In this document: positions 28,799 to 38,391 of the stretch, piece after piece
Numbering within the stretch: position 1 is the stretch's first letter
Layout: each line of letters begins with the position of its first letter
Source of the DNA: Marinobacter mobilis
GTDB lineage: Bacteria > Pseudomonadota > Gammaproteobacteria > Pseudomonadales > Oleiphilaceae
DNA length: 64,000 bases
Assembly: GCF_900106945.1 (NCBI RefSeq)
Contig: NZ_FNNE01000003.1
Coordinates: 186,001-250,000, forward strand
Reading direction: 5' to 3'
Program-made: the position numbers and the translations under genes
Notes under the pieces: generated by a model
Seen by the model: only the letters and a program-made list of their open reading frames with translations
Told to the model about the DNA's origin: nothing
Databases searched by the model: none

Positions 28799-29878
28799 AT
28801 GGTAGTTCCTTTCCGGAAACAGTCGCACCCGAAGCGATGTGTGCTTGGTGTGGCTGGGGCCATGGTTTTCGTGACTTTGGCGGGATGCAGCTTTCTGGAG
28901 GATCGTTCCGAGCGTTATGTCAGTGCGCCATTGGGTGAGCCGCTGAAAACCGTCGACGAGCGGCAGCGCAATCGGATCGGTGAGGCGTATCCGATTCGTG
29001 AGATCGATAACGCTGAGGCCGGCCGTCTTTATCCGGATGAGTTGCCGGTGCCGCCAGACATGACCTCAGAAATCCTGGAGCAGAACTATCTGGTTGAGTC
29101 TCTCGATGACCAGACCTGGCTACTGGTCAATGAATTGCCGGGACAGGTCTGGCCCAGTGTGACTGCTTATCTGAATGACCGCGGTTTCAGCGTAGCGTAT
29201 GACAACCCTGCATTAGGGCTCGTTCAGAGTGAACTGGTAAACTACAGCCGTCAGGCTCGTGGTCTGGTGGGGTTGGCGGACGTAGCCGGTAGCGAATCAC
29301 TGGTGGTGGTTCAGGCGCGGGTCGCGTCGGGTGTACGCCGAAAGACCACTGAGATCCAGCTTCGTCCACGGATTGTTGAAAGTGACCCGGACAGGTTGTA
29401 TGCCTGGCAGTCCTTGTCGAGAAATCCGGAGCTTGAGAAGTCCCTGCTGGAAGATCTGGCAGCGTTCCTGAAGGAGCGGGAGGGGACCAAATCCTATTCC
29501 CGTGTGGCATCGGGCATCACTAATGAGCCATTGGTGAATCTGGTCAGCGACAATGAACTGCCGGTTGCTATTCGTATGGACCTGGAATATGGCCGGGCGT
29601 GGAGCGAAGTAAAGCGTGCGCTGGAAGAAGCCAGTGTTGCGATTGTCGATCTGGATCGCAGCTCAGGGAATTTCTTGGTGGACTATCGTTCCCGTGAAGA
29701 GCGGGATCCGGGTATGTTCAGCTGGTTCTCGGATGAGCCTGAGGCGCAATACACCTTCGATGTTCAGCTGGTTCAGCAAGACAGTTTTGTGTTGGTCACC
29801 GCAGGGCGTGCCCCTGACTACAGTGGGGCGGATCGCTCGTCGCTTCTGCTGAACCAACTCTTTGATCACCTCTATTAA
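28799..29878 (+). CDS. bamC: Outer-membrane assembly lipoprotein BamC
   Basis: A 359-residue lipoprotein with the lipobox LAGC near residue 30. The conserved unstructured N-terminal segment (PLKTVDERQRNRIGEAYPI) is followed by two helix-grip domains (about 100-225 and 235-359), as in BamC/NlpB. It is an accessory subunit of the BAM beta-barrel assembly machine. Assignment rests on domain layout plus its place between dapA and purC, exactly as in E. coli. CTGGAGA precedes the ATG at 28799. Confidence 0.9.
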   Translation: MVVPFRKQSHPKRCVLGVAGAMVFVTLAGCSFLEDRSERYVSAPLGEPLKTVDERQRNRIGEAYPIREIDNAEAGRLYPDELPVPPDMTSEILEQNYLVESLDDQTWLLVNELPGQVWPSVTAYLNDRGFSVAYDNPALGLVQSELVNYSRQARGLVGLADVAGSESLVVVQARVASGVRRKTTEIQLRPRIVESDPDRLYAWQSLSRNPELEKSLLEDLAAFLKEREGTKSYSRVASGITNEPLVNLVSDNELPVAIRMDLEYGRAWSEVKRALEEASVAIVDLDRSSGNFLVDYRSREERDPGMFSWFSDEPEAQYTFDVQLVQQDSFVLVTAGRAPDYSGADRSSLLLNQLFDHLY

Positions 29879-29928
29879 ATACATAGGCAAGGCGGAGCTG
29901 GCTTCGCTCTGGTTTCTGGAGACAGTAA

Positions 29929-30642
29929 ATGGAAAAGCGTGAAGAACTTTACGCAGGCAAGGCAAAATCAGTCTATCGCACAGACGATCCGGAGCGGTTT
30001 GTGCTCGAATTTCGTGATGATACCTCTGCTTTTGATGGCGAAAAGAAAGAACAGCTGAACCGCAAGGGTATGGTGAATAACCGCTTCAACGGATTCATCA
30101 TGGAAAAACTTGAGCAGGCTGGCGTTCCCACGCATTTTGAAGGTTTGCTGTCGCCGACCGAGTCTCTGGTCAAGAACCTCGACATGATTCCCGTGGAGTG
30201 TGTTGTCCGTAATATTTCTGCAGGAAGTCTGTGTCGTCGTCTCGGGGTGGAAGAAGGCTTGAACCTTAACCCGCCGACCTTTGAGCTGTTCCTGAAGAAC
30301 GATGCTCTGCATGATCCTATGGTGAACGAATCCCTGGCGGTCAGCTTCGGTTGGGCCACGGAGGAAGAGTTGGCCCGCATGAAGGCGCTCACCTTCAAGG
30401 TCAATGACGTGCTCAAAGGATTGTTCGACGACGCCGGCATGCTGCTGGTCGACTACAAGCTTGAGTTTGGCCGTTCTGGTGGTGAAATCGTCCTGGGTGA
30501 TGAGTTCAGCCCTGACGGTTGCCGTATCTGGGACAAGGAAACCCGCAAGAAGATGGACAAGGACCGGTTCCGCCAGGGACTCGGTGACGTTATCGAGATG
30601 TACGAAGAGGTTGGTCGTCGGCTTGGTATGTCGTTCGACTGA
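29929..30642 (+). CDS. purC: Phosphoribosylaminoimidazole-succinocarboxamide synthase
   Basis: A 237-residue SAICAR synthetase of the standard short bacterial type, starting [16 protein letters not shown]. It ligates aspartate to CAIR with ATP in purine synthesis. Conserved [14 protein letters not shown] and [10 protein letters not shown] segments are intact. It completes the dapA-bamC-purC order. CTGGAGA precedes the ATG. Confidence 0.97.
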   Translation: MEKREELYAGKAKSVYRTDDPERFVLEFRDDTSAFDGEKKEQLNRKGMVNNRFNGFIMEKLEQAGVPTHFEGLLSPTESLVKNLDMIPVECVVRNISAGSLCRRLGVEEGLNLNPPTFELFLKNDALHDPMVNESLAVSFGWATEEELARMKALTFKVNDVLKGLFDDAGMLLVDYKLEFGRSGGEIVLGDEFSPDGCRIWDKETRKKMDKDRFRQGLGDVIEMYEEVGRRLGMSFD

Positions 30643-30681
30643 TCGGGTCGATCTATAAAAACATAAATATAAGGGTGTTTT

Positions 30682-31419
30682 ATGCGTAAATTGATAGTAG
30701 CCGTTGGTGGCTCCCTGGTTCTGGCAGCTCCGCTGGCCCATGCAGATATTGTTGGTGTAGGCGCATCGGTAAGCTACTGGGATTCAGAGACTTCAGGTCA
30801 GGCCGCGTCGGGTAATGACGTTGTCGACATGGAAAATGACCTGAATCTGGACAGCGATAGCACGACCAACGCCACTCTCTATTTTGAGCACCCGGTCCCG
30901 TTGCTGCCGAATGTCCGCCTTAACCTGACAGCGATTGAACAAAGCGGCCGAGGCCGGCTGAGTTCTGGTTATGGTCCTATTGTGGTGGGCTCCGACGTCA
31001 CGTCTGACCTGGATCTTCAGCAGATCGATCTGACTCTCTACTACGAAGTGCTGGATAACTGGGTCAACCTGGACCTGGGTTTGACCGCCCGGGATCTGTC
31101 CAGCGAGCTGACAATCAAGCAGGCCCAGTTGGGCGGCGTTGTGGTGGACAAGACCGAAGTGGATGTGATTATTCCCATGGGTTATGCCGCTGCACGTTTT
31201 GATCTGCCGTTGACCGGGTTGTCTGTTGGGGGAGAGATCAATGCGATCGGGTATGGCGGCGACTCTATTTATGACGTCAACGCCTACGGTCAGTACGAGA
31301 TCTCTCTGCTTCAGTTGCAGTTGGGTTATCGTCAGATGTCCGTTGATTATGAGGACGGTGACGACAAACTTGATATCGATATTGACGGCCCCTTTATCAG
31401 TGCTGGTCTGACATTCTGA
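30682..31419 (+). CDS. Putative outer-membrane beta-barrel protein
   Basis: A 245-residue exported protein. The signal peptide is cleaved after AHA at about residue 21. The mature part is a series of alternating amphipathic strands ending in a C-terminal aromatic residue (FISAGLTF), the outer-membrane sorting pattern. It resembles the small YfaZ/TIGR04219-type barrels; no substrate or function is known. AAGGGTG precedes the ATG. A strong terminator follows at once, closing the transcription unit. Confidence 0.8.
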   Translation: MRKLIVAVGGSLVLAAPLAHADIVGVGASVSYWDSETSGQAASGNDVVDMENDLNLDSDSTTNATLYFEHPVPLLPNVRLNLTAIEQSGRGRLSSGYGPIVVGSDVTSDLDLQQIDLTLYYEVLDNWVNLDLGLTARDLSSELTIKQAQLGGVVVDKTEVDVIIPMGYAAARFDLPLTGLSVGGEINAIGYGGDSIYDVNAYGQYEISLLQLQLGYRQMSVDYEDGDDKLDIDIDGPFISAGLTF

Positions 31420-31435
31420 TGTTTTGTCCGAGCTG

Positions 31436-31467
31436 AAAAAAAGCGCCCCGAAGGGGCGCTTTTTTTA
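31436..31467. terminator. Rho-independent terminator after the beta-barrel gene
   Basis: A-run, then AGCGCCCC-GAA-GGGGCGCT, then a T-run. The symmetric layout lets it function on either strand. Confidence 0.92.
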
Positions 31468-31557
31468 TGAATGTACGGATGGGCTGCATCGTCCGCTTCG
31501 TATCCGGTAAAATGGGTGCAACCCTCTCGATTGATTACGAGCTATGGAGATGCCATT

Positions 31558-32565
31558 TTGAAAATTCTGGTCACAGGGACTGCTGGATTCATTGGTTCAC
31601 ACCTCGCCCATCGTTTGCTGGATCGTGGCGATGAGGTGATCGGTGTGGATAACGTCAATGACTACTACGACGTATCACTCAAGGAAGCTCGTTTGGCCAG
31701 GCTAACCGTCAAACCCGGATTCACCGAGGTCCGGCAGGACGTGGCGGACCGGGAGGCGATGGCAGAGGTGTTCAAGGAACACCAGCCGGAACGGGTGGTA
31801 CACCTGGCGGCCCAGGCTGGTGTGCGTTACTCCCTGGAAAACCCGCATGCCTATGTGGATGCAAACCTGGTCGGCTTCATGAATATTCTTGAAGGCTGTC
31901 GCCATAACGAGGTCAAGCACCTGGTTTATGCCTCCAGCAGTTCGGTGTACGGCGCCAACGAGGCGATGCCGTTCTCGGTCCACGACAACGTTGACCATCC
32001 ACTCAGTCTCTACGCCGCGTCCAAGAAGGCGAATGAGCTGATGGCCCATACCTACAGTCACCTCTATGGATTGCCTACGACAGGGCTGCGTTTCTTTACC
32101 GTATACGGCCCCTGGGGGCGTCCTGATATGGCGCTGTTCATCTTTACCCGCAAGATCCTGGCCGGTGAGCCAATTGATGTGTTTAATCATGGCCACCACA
32201 AGCGCGACTTTACGTATATTGACGATATCGTAGAGGGCGTTATTCGTACGCTGGATCATGTGGCTGAGCCCAATGCCAGCTGGTCAGGACAAAATCCCGA
32301 TCCCGGTACCAGCAAGGCGCCGTACCGTATTTACAACATCGGCAGCAATAACCCGGTTGAGCTATCCCGCTTCATCGAGATCATCGAAGAGCGGGTTGGT
32401 CGGAAAGCGCAAAAGAATCTGCTTCCGCTACAGGCCGGAGATGTGCCGGCCACCTATGCCGATGTGGATGCCCTGATAGATGATGTGGGCTACAAGCCTG
32501 CCACGACGGTGGACGAGGGTATTGCCAACTTCGTCGACTGGTACAGGGACTTCTACAAGGTCTGA
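31558..32565 (+). CDS. UDP-glucuronate 4-epimerase-like NAD-dependent epimerase
   Basis: A 335-residue extended short-chain dehydrogenase. It has the NAD motif [24 protein letters not shown], the catalytic tyrosine/lysine in [15 protein letters not shown], and [15 protein letters not shown], the pattern of bacterial UDP-glucuronate 4-epimerases (UDP-GlcA to UDP-GalA). The TTG at 31558 is the start: GGAGATG lies about 8 bases upstream and the Rossmann strand begins there. The product of Ugd (9.4 kb) would be its substrate, and galU is 2.9 kb downstream. Substrate could instead be another UDP-sugar. Confidence 0.87.
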   Translation: MKILVTGTAGFIGSHLAHRLLDRGDEVIGVDNVNDYYDVSLKEARLARLTVKPGFTEVRQDVADREAMAEVFKEHQPERVVHLAAQAGVRYSLENPHAYVDANLVGFMNILEGCRHNEVKHLVYASSSSVYGANEAMPFSVHDNVDHPLSLYAASKKANELMAHTYSHLYGLPTTGLRFFTVYGPWGRPDMALFIFTRKILAGEPIDVFNHGHHKRDFTYIDDIVEGVIRTLDHVAEPNASWSGQNPDPGTSKAPYRIYNIGSNNPVELSRFIEIIEERVGRKAQKNLLPLQAGDVPATYADVDALIDDVGYKPATTVDEGIANFVDWYRDFYKV

Positions 32566-32600
32566 GAGGGTGTCGTACGCCTGTGTAAGCGAAGAGTGAA

Positions 32601-32626
32601 AGGGAAGCGAGGCTTCCCTTTTTTAT
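32601..32626 (+). terminator. Rho-independent terminator after the epimerase gene
   Basis: AGGGAAGC-GAG-GCTTCCCT followed by six T. Confidence 0.88.
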
Positions 32627-32670
32627 GTTTCCTGTAAGGCGTCTCCTGCGGTGCCTGCCTTCCTGGACAC

Positions 32671-32706
32671 AAAAAAGCCGCTGACTGTTTCCAGTAGCGG
32701 CTTTTT
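32671..32706 (-). terminator. Bidirectional hairpin terminating tRNA-Val
   Basis: A-run, GCCGCT plus ACT pairing with AGT plus AGCGGC around one bulged base, then a T-run. It lies just 3' of tRNA-Val on the minus strand. Confidence 0.8.
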
Positions 32707-32725
32707 ATGAATTCTTTTGCAGAAA

Positions 32726-32802
<77 letters not shown>

Positions 32803-32822
32803 GTGTCCTGCAACGGGGACGC

Positions 32823-32851
32823 ATTATGCTGATTGCGGTGGGTGCGGTCAA
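32823..32851 (-). promoter_or_regulatory. Promoter of tRNA-Val
   Basis: On the minus strand, TTGACC (32846-32851), a 17-base spacer and CATAAT (32823-32828), 20 bases before the mature 5' end. The -35 box lies at the very 3' end of the transporter gene. Confidence 0.75.
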
Positions 32852-33798
32852 GCCCTTTTTACCAACCATTTTTTTAGTGCCCGCCCGAGGGTGTGCCAAC
32901 GATTCACCAGCAGGGCAGCAAAGATCAGGGCGCAGCCTGCCAGTTGCGTCGTCGTCATGGTTTCTCCGAACCATCCGGCGGCAAAAATCGCGACCCAGAC
33001 GGGTTCCAGCACCATAATCACGACACCGTGACTGTGGCTGGACAGGCTTTGGGCATAGGTTTGCAGGAAGAAGCGGCCGGCGGTACCAATAATCGCGCTG
33101 GCGAGTATCCAGCCGCCAAGTATCCAGCTGGCGTTGTTCACGGTTGCTTGCCACGGCTCAAGAGCAAAAGATTCAATCAGCGCGAAGGTGCCAACCGTAA
33201 GCAACGAAATGGCGCTGAGGGGGAGGGCTGGGATGGGGGATATGGTTTTGTGAGTACCGTCGGGCTGGCGCTCACTACGGGTGTTAGCCGCTCGGGTGTT
33301 CATAAGGAAGAACAGCGCAAAAATACAGGCAGCCAGTACAAAGAATATTTGCCCGGCTTCAATGCGGAATCCATTTTCAAGAGAAAGGCACGCGAGACCG
33401 CCAACCGCGATAGGGATAGCCATCCATGTGCTGAGCGGTTGGTGCTGGCGAAACACCAGCCGATCGACAATCGGTACCAGTACGACACCGAGGCTGGTAA
33501 GAAACGCACCTTCGCCCAGGTGATTGCCGTAGAAAAGGCCCATGATCCAGCAGCTCATGGCGATGCCAAAGACAATGCCCACGTTGATTCCGCGACGGAT
33601 CTGGGCTCGGTTCAGGCGGCGTAATGATGAGGTGGCCGCGAAGGCCAGTATGGCTCCGGCAATGAGGAATCGTAGCGCCATGAACAGCAGGGGCGGCATC
33701 AGCAGCACCGCTTCCTTGGAAAACATCCAGCTGATGGCTGCCAGTAGAGTGACACCGACCAGCAATAGGTCTGATTTATGAGTATCTGAAACGGCCAT
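32848..33798 (-). CDS. DMT-superfamily (EamA) transporter
   Basis: A 316-residue inner-membrane protein with about ten transmembrane helices in two EamA repeats (N-terminal half ending near ACLSLENGFRIEAG, C-terminal half including LEPVWVAIFAAGWFGE). Such proteins export or import small metabolites; the substrate here is unknown. The ATG at 33796-33798 is chosen because hydrophobic segments begin soon after it; an upstream extension is hydrophilic and lacks a ribosome-binding site. Monocistronic. Confidence 0.88.
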   Translation of the reverse strand: MAVSDTHKSDLLLVGVTLLAAISWMFSKEAVLLMPPLLFMALRFLIAGAILAFAATSSLRRLNRAQIRRGINVGIVFGIAMSCWIMGLFYGNHLGEGAFLTSLGVVLVPIVDRLVFRQHQPLSTWMAIPIAVGGLACLSLENGFRIEAGQIFFVLAACIFALFFLMNTRAANTRSERQPDGTHKTISPIPALPLSAISLLTVGTFALIESFALEPWQATVNNASWILGGWILASAIIGTAGRFFLQTYAQSLSSHSHGVVIMVLEPVWVAIFAAGWFGETMTTTQLAGCALIFAALLVNRWHTLGRALKKWLVKRA

Positions 33799-33969
33799 CG
33801 GCGTAGCTCTTGGATTGATAGGTACCTTATCGATCGCTGAGCATATCACGGGTAGGGTGGCGTTGGTCCCGGGTGGAGTTAATTCCACGCCGGGTTTGTC
33901 AAATCGCTGATTCTCGGATGTAATGTCTGGGTGTTCCGTCTGGCTAACTGTTTAGAGGGTAACTGAACC

Positions 33970-34386
33970 ATGCGTTATATGGAGTCTTTTAACCGGCGGC
34001 TCAGGGGTGTCCGCGAACGACTGTCGTTGTCGACCGCGGAACTCGCCGAACTGTGTGGAGTAGAGGAACGCGAGGTATTGGCATGGGAAAGTGCCGACCC
34101 CAGACAGCGCGGGTTTCCCGCGGTGGCCGAGTTGATGGATCTGTGTGTGTGTACGGAAACACCCCTGGAAACCCTGCTGGACTTTGGAAGTCAGGTCGAC
34201 GAGGGGCAGATGGAACTGCCGGGATTGGCCTTTAGTAACGGCGGGGATCTTAACCGGGTGCTGGAGGAGCTGGAGCAGGCGTTGCAGAACGTTCAGCTGA
34301 CCGAGCAGGAGCTGGAATTGTTGAAGCGGTTTCGCAAGACTACGGCGGACAATCGCCAGATGATACTTCAGTTGCTTGGCGAATAG
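33970..34386 (+). CDS. XRE-type helix-turn-helix protein
   Basis: A 138-residue protein with a Cro/C1-like helix-turn-helix at about residues 8-62 (ERLSLSTAELAELCGVEEREVLAWE) and a Glu/Leu-rich C-terminal helix (ELEQALQNVQLTEQELELLK) that may dimerise. A DNA-binding regulator is likely, but its targets are unknown. It converges on galU with 53 bases between; a hairpin (ACAGGGCGG/CCGCCCTGT, 34404-34429) without T-runs sits in the gap. Confidence 0.75.
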   Translation: MRYMESFNRRLRGVRERLSLSTAELAELCGVEEREVLAWESADPRQRGFPAVAELMDLCVCTETPLETLLDFGSQVDEGQMELPGLAFSNGGDLNRVLEELEQALQNVQLTEQELELLKRFRKTTADNRQMILQLLGE

Positions 34387-34439
34387 CGGCTACGGAGAGC
34401 GATACAGGGCGGGCTGGGCTCCGCCCTGTGTTGACGGGC

Positions 34440-35276
34440 TTACTTTTCGTTCTTGTAGATGTTTTCGTAGACGTAGTTGGTGGCCTGGACAAAACCGTCG
34501 ATGCTTCCGCAATCGAACCGCTTGCCCTTGAATTTATAAGCCAGAACACAGCCGTTCTTGGCCTGCTCCAGCAGGGCGTCGGTGATCTGGACTTCGCCGT
34601 TCTTACCCGGTGGCGTCCGCTCAATAATGTCGAAAATATCCGGAGTCAGGATGTAGCGACCGATAATCGCCAGGTTGCTCGGCGCGTCCTCGGGAGCCGG
34701 TTTTTCGACCATATCTGTAATCCGGTACAGCCCGTCTTTCATCGACTCGCCAGCGATCACGCCGTACTTGTGAGTCTCATCTTCCGGGACTTCTTCGATG
34801 GCGACAATTGAACAGCGGAATTGATTGTAGAGCTTCACCATCTGGGTGAGGACACCATCTTCTTCGCCATCCGCCACACAAAAATCGTCAGCAAGTACAA
34901 CGGCAAACGGATTGTCGCCAATGAGGTTACGGCCGGTAAGAATGGCATGGCCAAGACCTTTCATTTCATTCTGGCGGGTAAAGGCAAAGCTGTTGTTATT
35001 GATCAGATCCCGGATCGACGTGAGCAGGTTTTCCTTACCTGAGCCGGCAATCTGGTGTTCCAGTTCATAGCTGATGTCAAAGTGATCCTCGATGGCCCGC
35101 TTGCCCCGTCCGGTCACGAAACCAAACTGGTTAATTCCCGCATCGGATGCTTCTTCCACCCCGTATTGCACCAGGGGTTTGTTGACAATTGGCAGGATTT
35201 CCTTGGGCATGGCTTTGGTTGCAGGAAGGAATCGGGTGCCATAACCGGCGACGGGGAAAAGGCATTTCTTGATCAT
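34440..35276 (-). CDS. galU: UTP-glucose-1-phosphate uridylyltransferase
   Basis: A 278-residue nucleotidyltransferase making UDP-glucose from UTP and glucose-1-phosphate. Its start MIKKCLFPVAGYGTRFLPATK is the canonical nucleotide-binding loop, and PKEILPIVNKPLVQYGVEEA and MVEKPAPEDAPSNLAIIGRYI are conserved. The ATG at 35274-35276 is chosen because AAGGA lies about 7 bases upstream and it matches the family start; an in-frame ATG six codons earlier overlaps that site. UDP-glucose feeds Ugd and GalE encoded earlier in the window. Confidence 0.96.
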   Translation of the reverse strand: MIKKCLFPVAGYGTRFLPATKAMPKEILPIVNKPLVQYGVEEASDAGINQFGFVTGRGKRAIEDHFDISYELEHQIAGSGKENLLTSIRDLINNNSFAFTRQNEMKGLGHAILTGRNLIGDNPFAVVLADDFCVADGEEDGVLTQMVKLYNQFRCSIVAIEEVPEDETHKYGVIAGESMKDGLYRITDMVEKPAPEDAPSNLAIIGRYILTPDIFDIIERTPPGKNGEVQITDALLEQAKNGCVLAYKFKGKRFDCGSIDGFVQATNYVYENIYKNEK

Positions 35277-35386
35277 CTTGACGTCCTTATTCATAGAAGG
35301 TCTGTAAGCGTATGGGTTCGGAGTTTAGCGGACTTGAGAGGCCTGTGGAACGGCGACAGGCAAGGTGGCTCTCTGGGCGGTGTTGG

Positions 35387-35484
35387 ATTGTCTGCAATTC
35401 GTCCCGGATTTAAGGTTTGGATTGTTGACAATTTAAGCTTAGGGGCGTAGTTTTCGTACAATTCAACCCATTATTGTTGACAAA
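35387..35484 (+). promoter_or_regulatory. Three related ATTGT-N2-rCAAw boxes upstream of the GntR regulator
   Basis: Sites at 35387-35398 (ATTGTCTGCAAT), 35421-35432 (ATTGTTGACAAT, a perfect dyad) and 35473-35484 (ATTGTTGACAAA) lie between galU and the regulator. The middle site contains TTGACA and the last ends 2 bases before the start codon. TACAAT at 35457-35462 could be the -10. Most likely operators for the adjacent GntR protein, giving autoregulation and control of the prp genes. Confidence 0.6.
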
Positions 35485-35486
35485 CC

Positions 35487-36167
35487 ATGGCTGACGTTCC
35501 TGTTTCTGTGATGACCCGTGCTGATGAGGCCTTTGATTGTCTGCAAACGGCCATTGTCAAAGGAGAGCTCGCGCCCGGTGAGAAGATTGGCGAAGTTGAG
35601 CTGTGTGCCCGCTTTGACCTGACCAGGGGGCCCCTGAGGGAGGCGCTGGGGCGCCTGGAATCCCGTGGATTGCTGGTCAGACGGCCTCATGCGGGTGTGA
35701 AGGTTGTGTCTGTCAGTGCGGAAGAATTACTCGAGCTTTACCGTATCCGCGAGGTCATGGAGGGGCTGGCGGCGCGACAGGCCGCCGAACGTATGCCGGA
35801 GGACGAAATCCGGGCGCTTCAGTCGACGCTGGACAGTCACGAACACCTGATCGAACAAGCCAAGGGGCAGGCCTACTATCAGGCTGAGGGTGATTATGAT
35901 TTCCATCACCGGATTGCCACCGGAAGCCGGAACACCAAACTTGCCCAAATGCTGCTCGGTGATCTGTACTACATGGTCCGGATGTATCGTTATCGTCTCA
36001 GTACCTCAGCCGGCCGGCCGCACATGGCGTTGGAAGAACATCGCCGTATTGTCGAAGCCATTGCCCGTCGCGATGGCGAACTGGCGGAATTTCTTATGAA
36101 GCGGCACATCAATGCTGCGCGCTGCAATATAGAGAAAAAGTTTCAAGAAGGCCTTTTAACCTTCTGA
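35487..36167 (+). CDS. GntR/FadR-type regulator of the methylcitrate operon
   Basis: A 226-residue regulator. The N-terminal winged helix-turn-helix ([25 protein letters not shown], about residues 20-70) is followed by an all-helical FCD ligand domain (about 90-215) with the metal-binding pattern near [12 protein letters not shown] and [10 protein letters not shown]. It probably represses prpB-prpC-acnD-prpF until a cycle intermediate binds. No Shine-Dalgarno sequence precedes the ATG: that place is occupied by the third putative operator. It is 43 bases upstream of prpB. Confidence 0.88.
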   Translation: MADVPVSVMTRADEAFDCLQTAIVKGELAPGEKIGEVELCARFDLTRGPLREALGRLESRGLLVRRPHAGVKVVSVSAEELLELYRIREVMEGLAARQAAERMPEDEIRALQSTLDSHEHLIEQAKGQAYYQAEGDYDFHHRIATGSRNTKLAQMLLGDLYYMVRMYRYRLSTSAGRPHMALEEHRRIVEAIARRDGELAEFLMKRHINAARCNIEKKFQEGLLTF

Positions 36168-36210
36168 AATTAAACAACTTACAAAAGCCATCAGGCTAAG
36201 GAGTTTGAAT

Positions 36211-37101
36211 ATGTCAGCCATCTTGTCGCCGGGCGCCCGTTTCCGGAAGGCCCTCGAAGAGAACAAGCCCCTGCAGATTGTTGGAACCATCAACGCCTAT
36301 GCCGCCATGATGGCAGAACGTATTGGTCACCAGGCCATCTATCTGTCAGGCGGTGGCGTCGCTAATGCCTCCTACGGACTGCCTGACCTTGGTATGACCA
36401 GCCTGAATGACGTAGTAGAAGACGTTCGTCGTATTACCTCTGCATCCTCGGTGCCGCTGCTGGTGGACATTGATACCGGATGGGGTGGGGCGTTCAATAT
36501 TGCCCGTACCATCCAGCAGATGGAAAAGGCGGGAGCCGCTGCCGTTCACATTGAAGACCAGGTTGCCCAGAAGCGCTGTGGTCACCGCCCCAACAAGGAA
36601 ATCGTTTCCGAGGCGGAAATGGTGGATCGCATCAAGGCGGCGGTTGACGCCCGTACTGATGAAAACTTCTTTATCATGGCCCGGACTGACGCCTTTGCCC
36701 AGGAAGGACTCGAGGCTGCAATCGAGCGTGCGCAGGCCTGTGTAGCCGCCGGCGCTGACGGCATCTTTGCCGAGGCAATCAAGACCGAAGAGCATTACCG
36801 CGCTTTTGCTGAGGCCCTTGATGTGCCCATTCTTGCCAACATCACCGAGTTCGGCCAGACCGAACTTTGGAACCGCGAGCAGCTGGGCGAGTGGGGAGCT
36901 GCGATGGTGCTCTACCCGCTGAGCGCCTTCCGGGCGATGAACAAGGCTGCGGAAACCGTGTATAAGAGCATCCTTGAAGAAGGTGACCAGAAGAAGGTCG
37001 TGGACATGATGCAGACCCGTATGGATCTGTACGATTACCTCAATTACCACGACTTCGAGCAGAAGCTGGATGCACTGTTCGCCGAAGGCAAGAACAAGTA
37101 A
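36211..37101 (+). CDS. prpB: 2-methylisocitrate lyase
   Basis: A 296-residue isocitrate-lyase-superfamily enzyme that splits 2-methylisocitrate to pyruvate and succinate. The catalytic loop KRCGH (Lys121, Cys123) and VDIDTGWGG metal-binding segment are intact. AAGGAG lies 8 bases before the ATG at 36211. First enzyme gene of the operon. Confidence 0.96.
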   Translation: MSAILSPGARFRKALEENKPLQIVGTINAYAAMMAERIGHQAIYLSGGGVANASYGLPDLGMTSLNDVVEDVRRITSASSVPLLVDIDTGWGGAFNIARTIQQMEKAGAAAVHIEDQVAQKRCGHRPNKEIVSEAEMVDRIKAAVDARTDENFFIMARTDAFAQEGLEAAIERAQACVAAGADGIFAEAIKTEEHYRAFAEALDVPILANITEFGQTELWNREQLGEWGAAMVLYPLSAFRAMNKAAETVYKSILEEGDQKKVVDMMQTRMDLYDYLNYHDFEQKLDALFAEGKNK

Positions 37102-37179
37102 GTAACGCGACAATCCAAAACCCATTCCATGGCGGGCGCCGGACGCCGGGTCGCCCGTCCAGAAGAGGAGTCTAGAGCA

Positions 37180-38301
37180 ATGGCAAAACAACTGAGTGGT
37201 GCTGGCCTGCGTGGTCAGGTAGCTGGCAAGACCGCACTTTCAACTGTCGGCAAAAGCGGTTCCGGATTGACCTACCGTGGTTACGACGTCAAGGATCTTG
37301 CAAACAACTGCATCTTCGAGGAAGTGGCCTACCTCATTCTCAAGGGCGAATTGCCGAACCAGGAACAGCTGACGGCCTATCAGAGCAAGCTGAAAGGACT
37401 TCGTGGCCTGCCTCAGGCGCTGAAAGATGTTCTTGAGCGCATTCCTGCCTCTGCGCATCCGATGGATGTGATCCGCACCGGCTGCTCCATGCTGGGCAAC
37501 CTGGAAACCGAGGAAAGCTTCGATCAGCAACAGGACGCCACCGACCGGATGCTGGCGGCTTTCCCGGGCATCATCAACTACTGGTACCGTTTCTCTCACG
37601 ACGGTGTTCGTATCGAGACCGAGACTGACGACGACACCATCGGTGCCCATTTCCTGCATCTGCTGCACGGGGAAAAGCCCAGCGAGCTGCATGAGCGGGT
37701 AATGAACGTTTCTCTGATTCTCTACGCTGAGCATGAGTTCAACGCGTCGACCTTTACTGCCCGCGTCTGTGCGTCAACCCTGAGTGATATCCACTCCTGC
37801 ATTACCGGCGCCATCGGCTCCCTGCGTGGCCCGCTGCACGGCGGCGCGAACGAGGCTGCGATGGAACTGATCGAGGGCATGAAGGATCCTGAGCATGCTG
37901 AAGAATCCCTGATGGGCATGCTTGAGCGGAAAGAAAAGATCATGGGCTTTGGCCATGCCATCTACAGCGAATCCGACCCCCGTAACGAAATCATCAAGGT
38001 GTGGTCCGAGAAGCTTGCGGCTGAAAAAGGCGACGCCCAGCTGTACGACATTTCCGTGCGTTGTGAAGCGGTCATGTGGCGAGAGAAAAAGCTGTTCTGT
38101 AATGCCGACTTCTTCCACGCCTCTGCCTACAACTACATGGGTATCCCGACCAAACTGTTCACGCCGATTTTCGTCTGCAGCCGTCTGACTGGATGGGCCG
38201 CTCATGTGATGGAGCAGCGTGCAGATAACCGCATCATCCGCCCAAGCGCCGAATATGTGGGTGCTGAGCCCCGCAGCGTTGTACCCATCGCTGAGCGTTG
38301 A
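37180..38301 (+). CDS. prpC: 2-methylcitrate synthase
   Basis: A 373-residue citrate-synthase-family enzyme that condenses propionyl-CoA with oxaloacetate. Catalytic histidines lie in RGPLHGGANEAA and MGFGHAIYSESDPR. The length and the LSGAGLRGQVAGKTALSTVG N-terminus are those of PrpC rather than the longer housekeeping GltA. GAGGAG lies upstream of the ATG at 37180. The distance to prpB (78 bases) and to acnD (90 bases) is larger than in tightly packed operons. Confidence 0.95.
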   Translation: MAKQLSGAGLRGQVAGKTALSTVGKSGSGLTYRGYDVKDLANNCIFEEVAYLILKGELPNQEQLTAYQSKLKGLRGLPQALKDVLERIPASAHPMDVIRTGCSMLGNLETEESFDQQQDATDRMLAAFPGIINYWYRFSHDGVRIETETDDDTIGAHFLHLLHGEKPSELHERVMNVSLILYAEHEFNASTFTARVCASTLSDIHSCITGAIGSLRGPLHGGANEAAMELIEGMKDPEHAEESLMGMLERKEKIMGFGHAIYSESDPRNEIIKVWSEKLAAEKGDAQLYDISVRCEAVMWREKKLFCNADFFHASAYNYMGIPTKLFTPIFVCSRLTGWAAHVMEQRADNRIIRPSAEYVGAEPRSVVPIAER

Positions 38302-38391
38302 TTGATCGCGGATCAAAAAATTGAGCTGAAGGAAGGCCGGTGTGACCGGCTTTCCGGAACGAGCCCCTGAGATTGAGAGAGCCCCCTAGCC

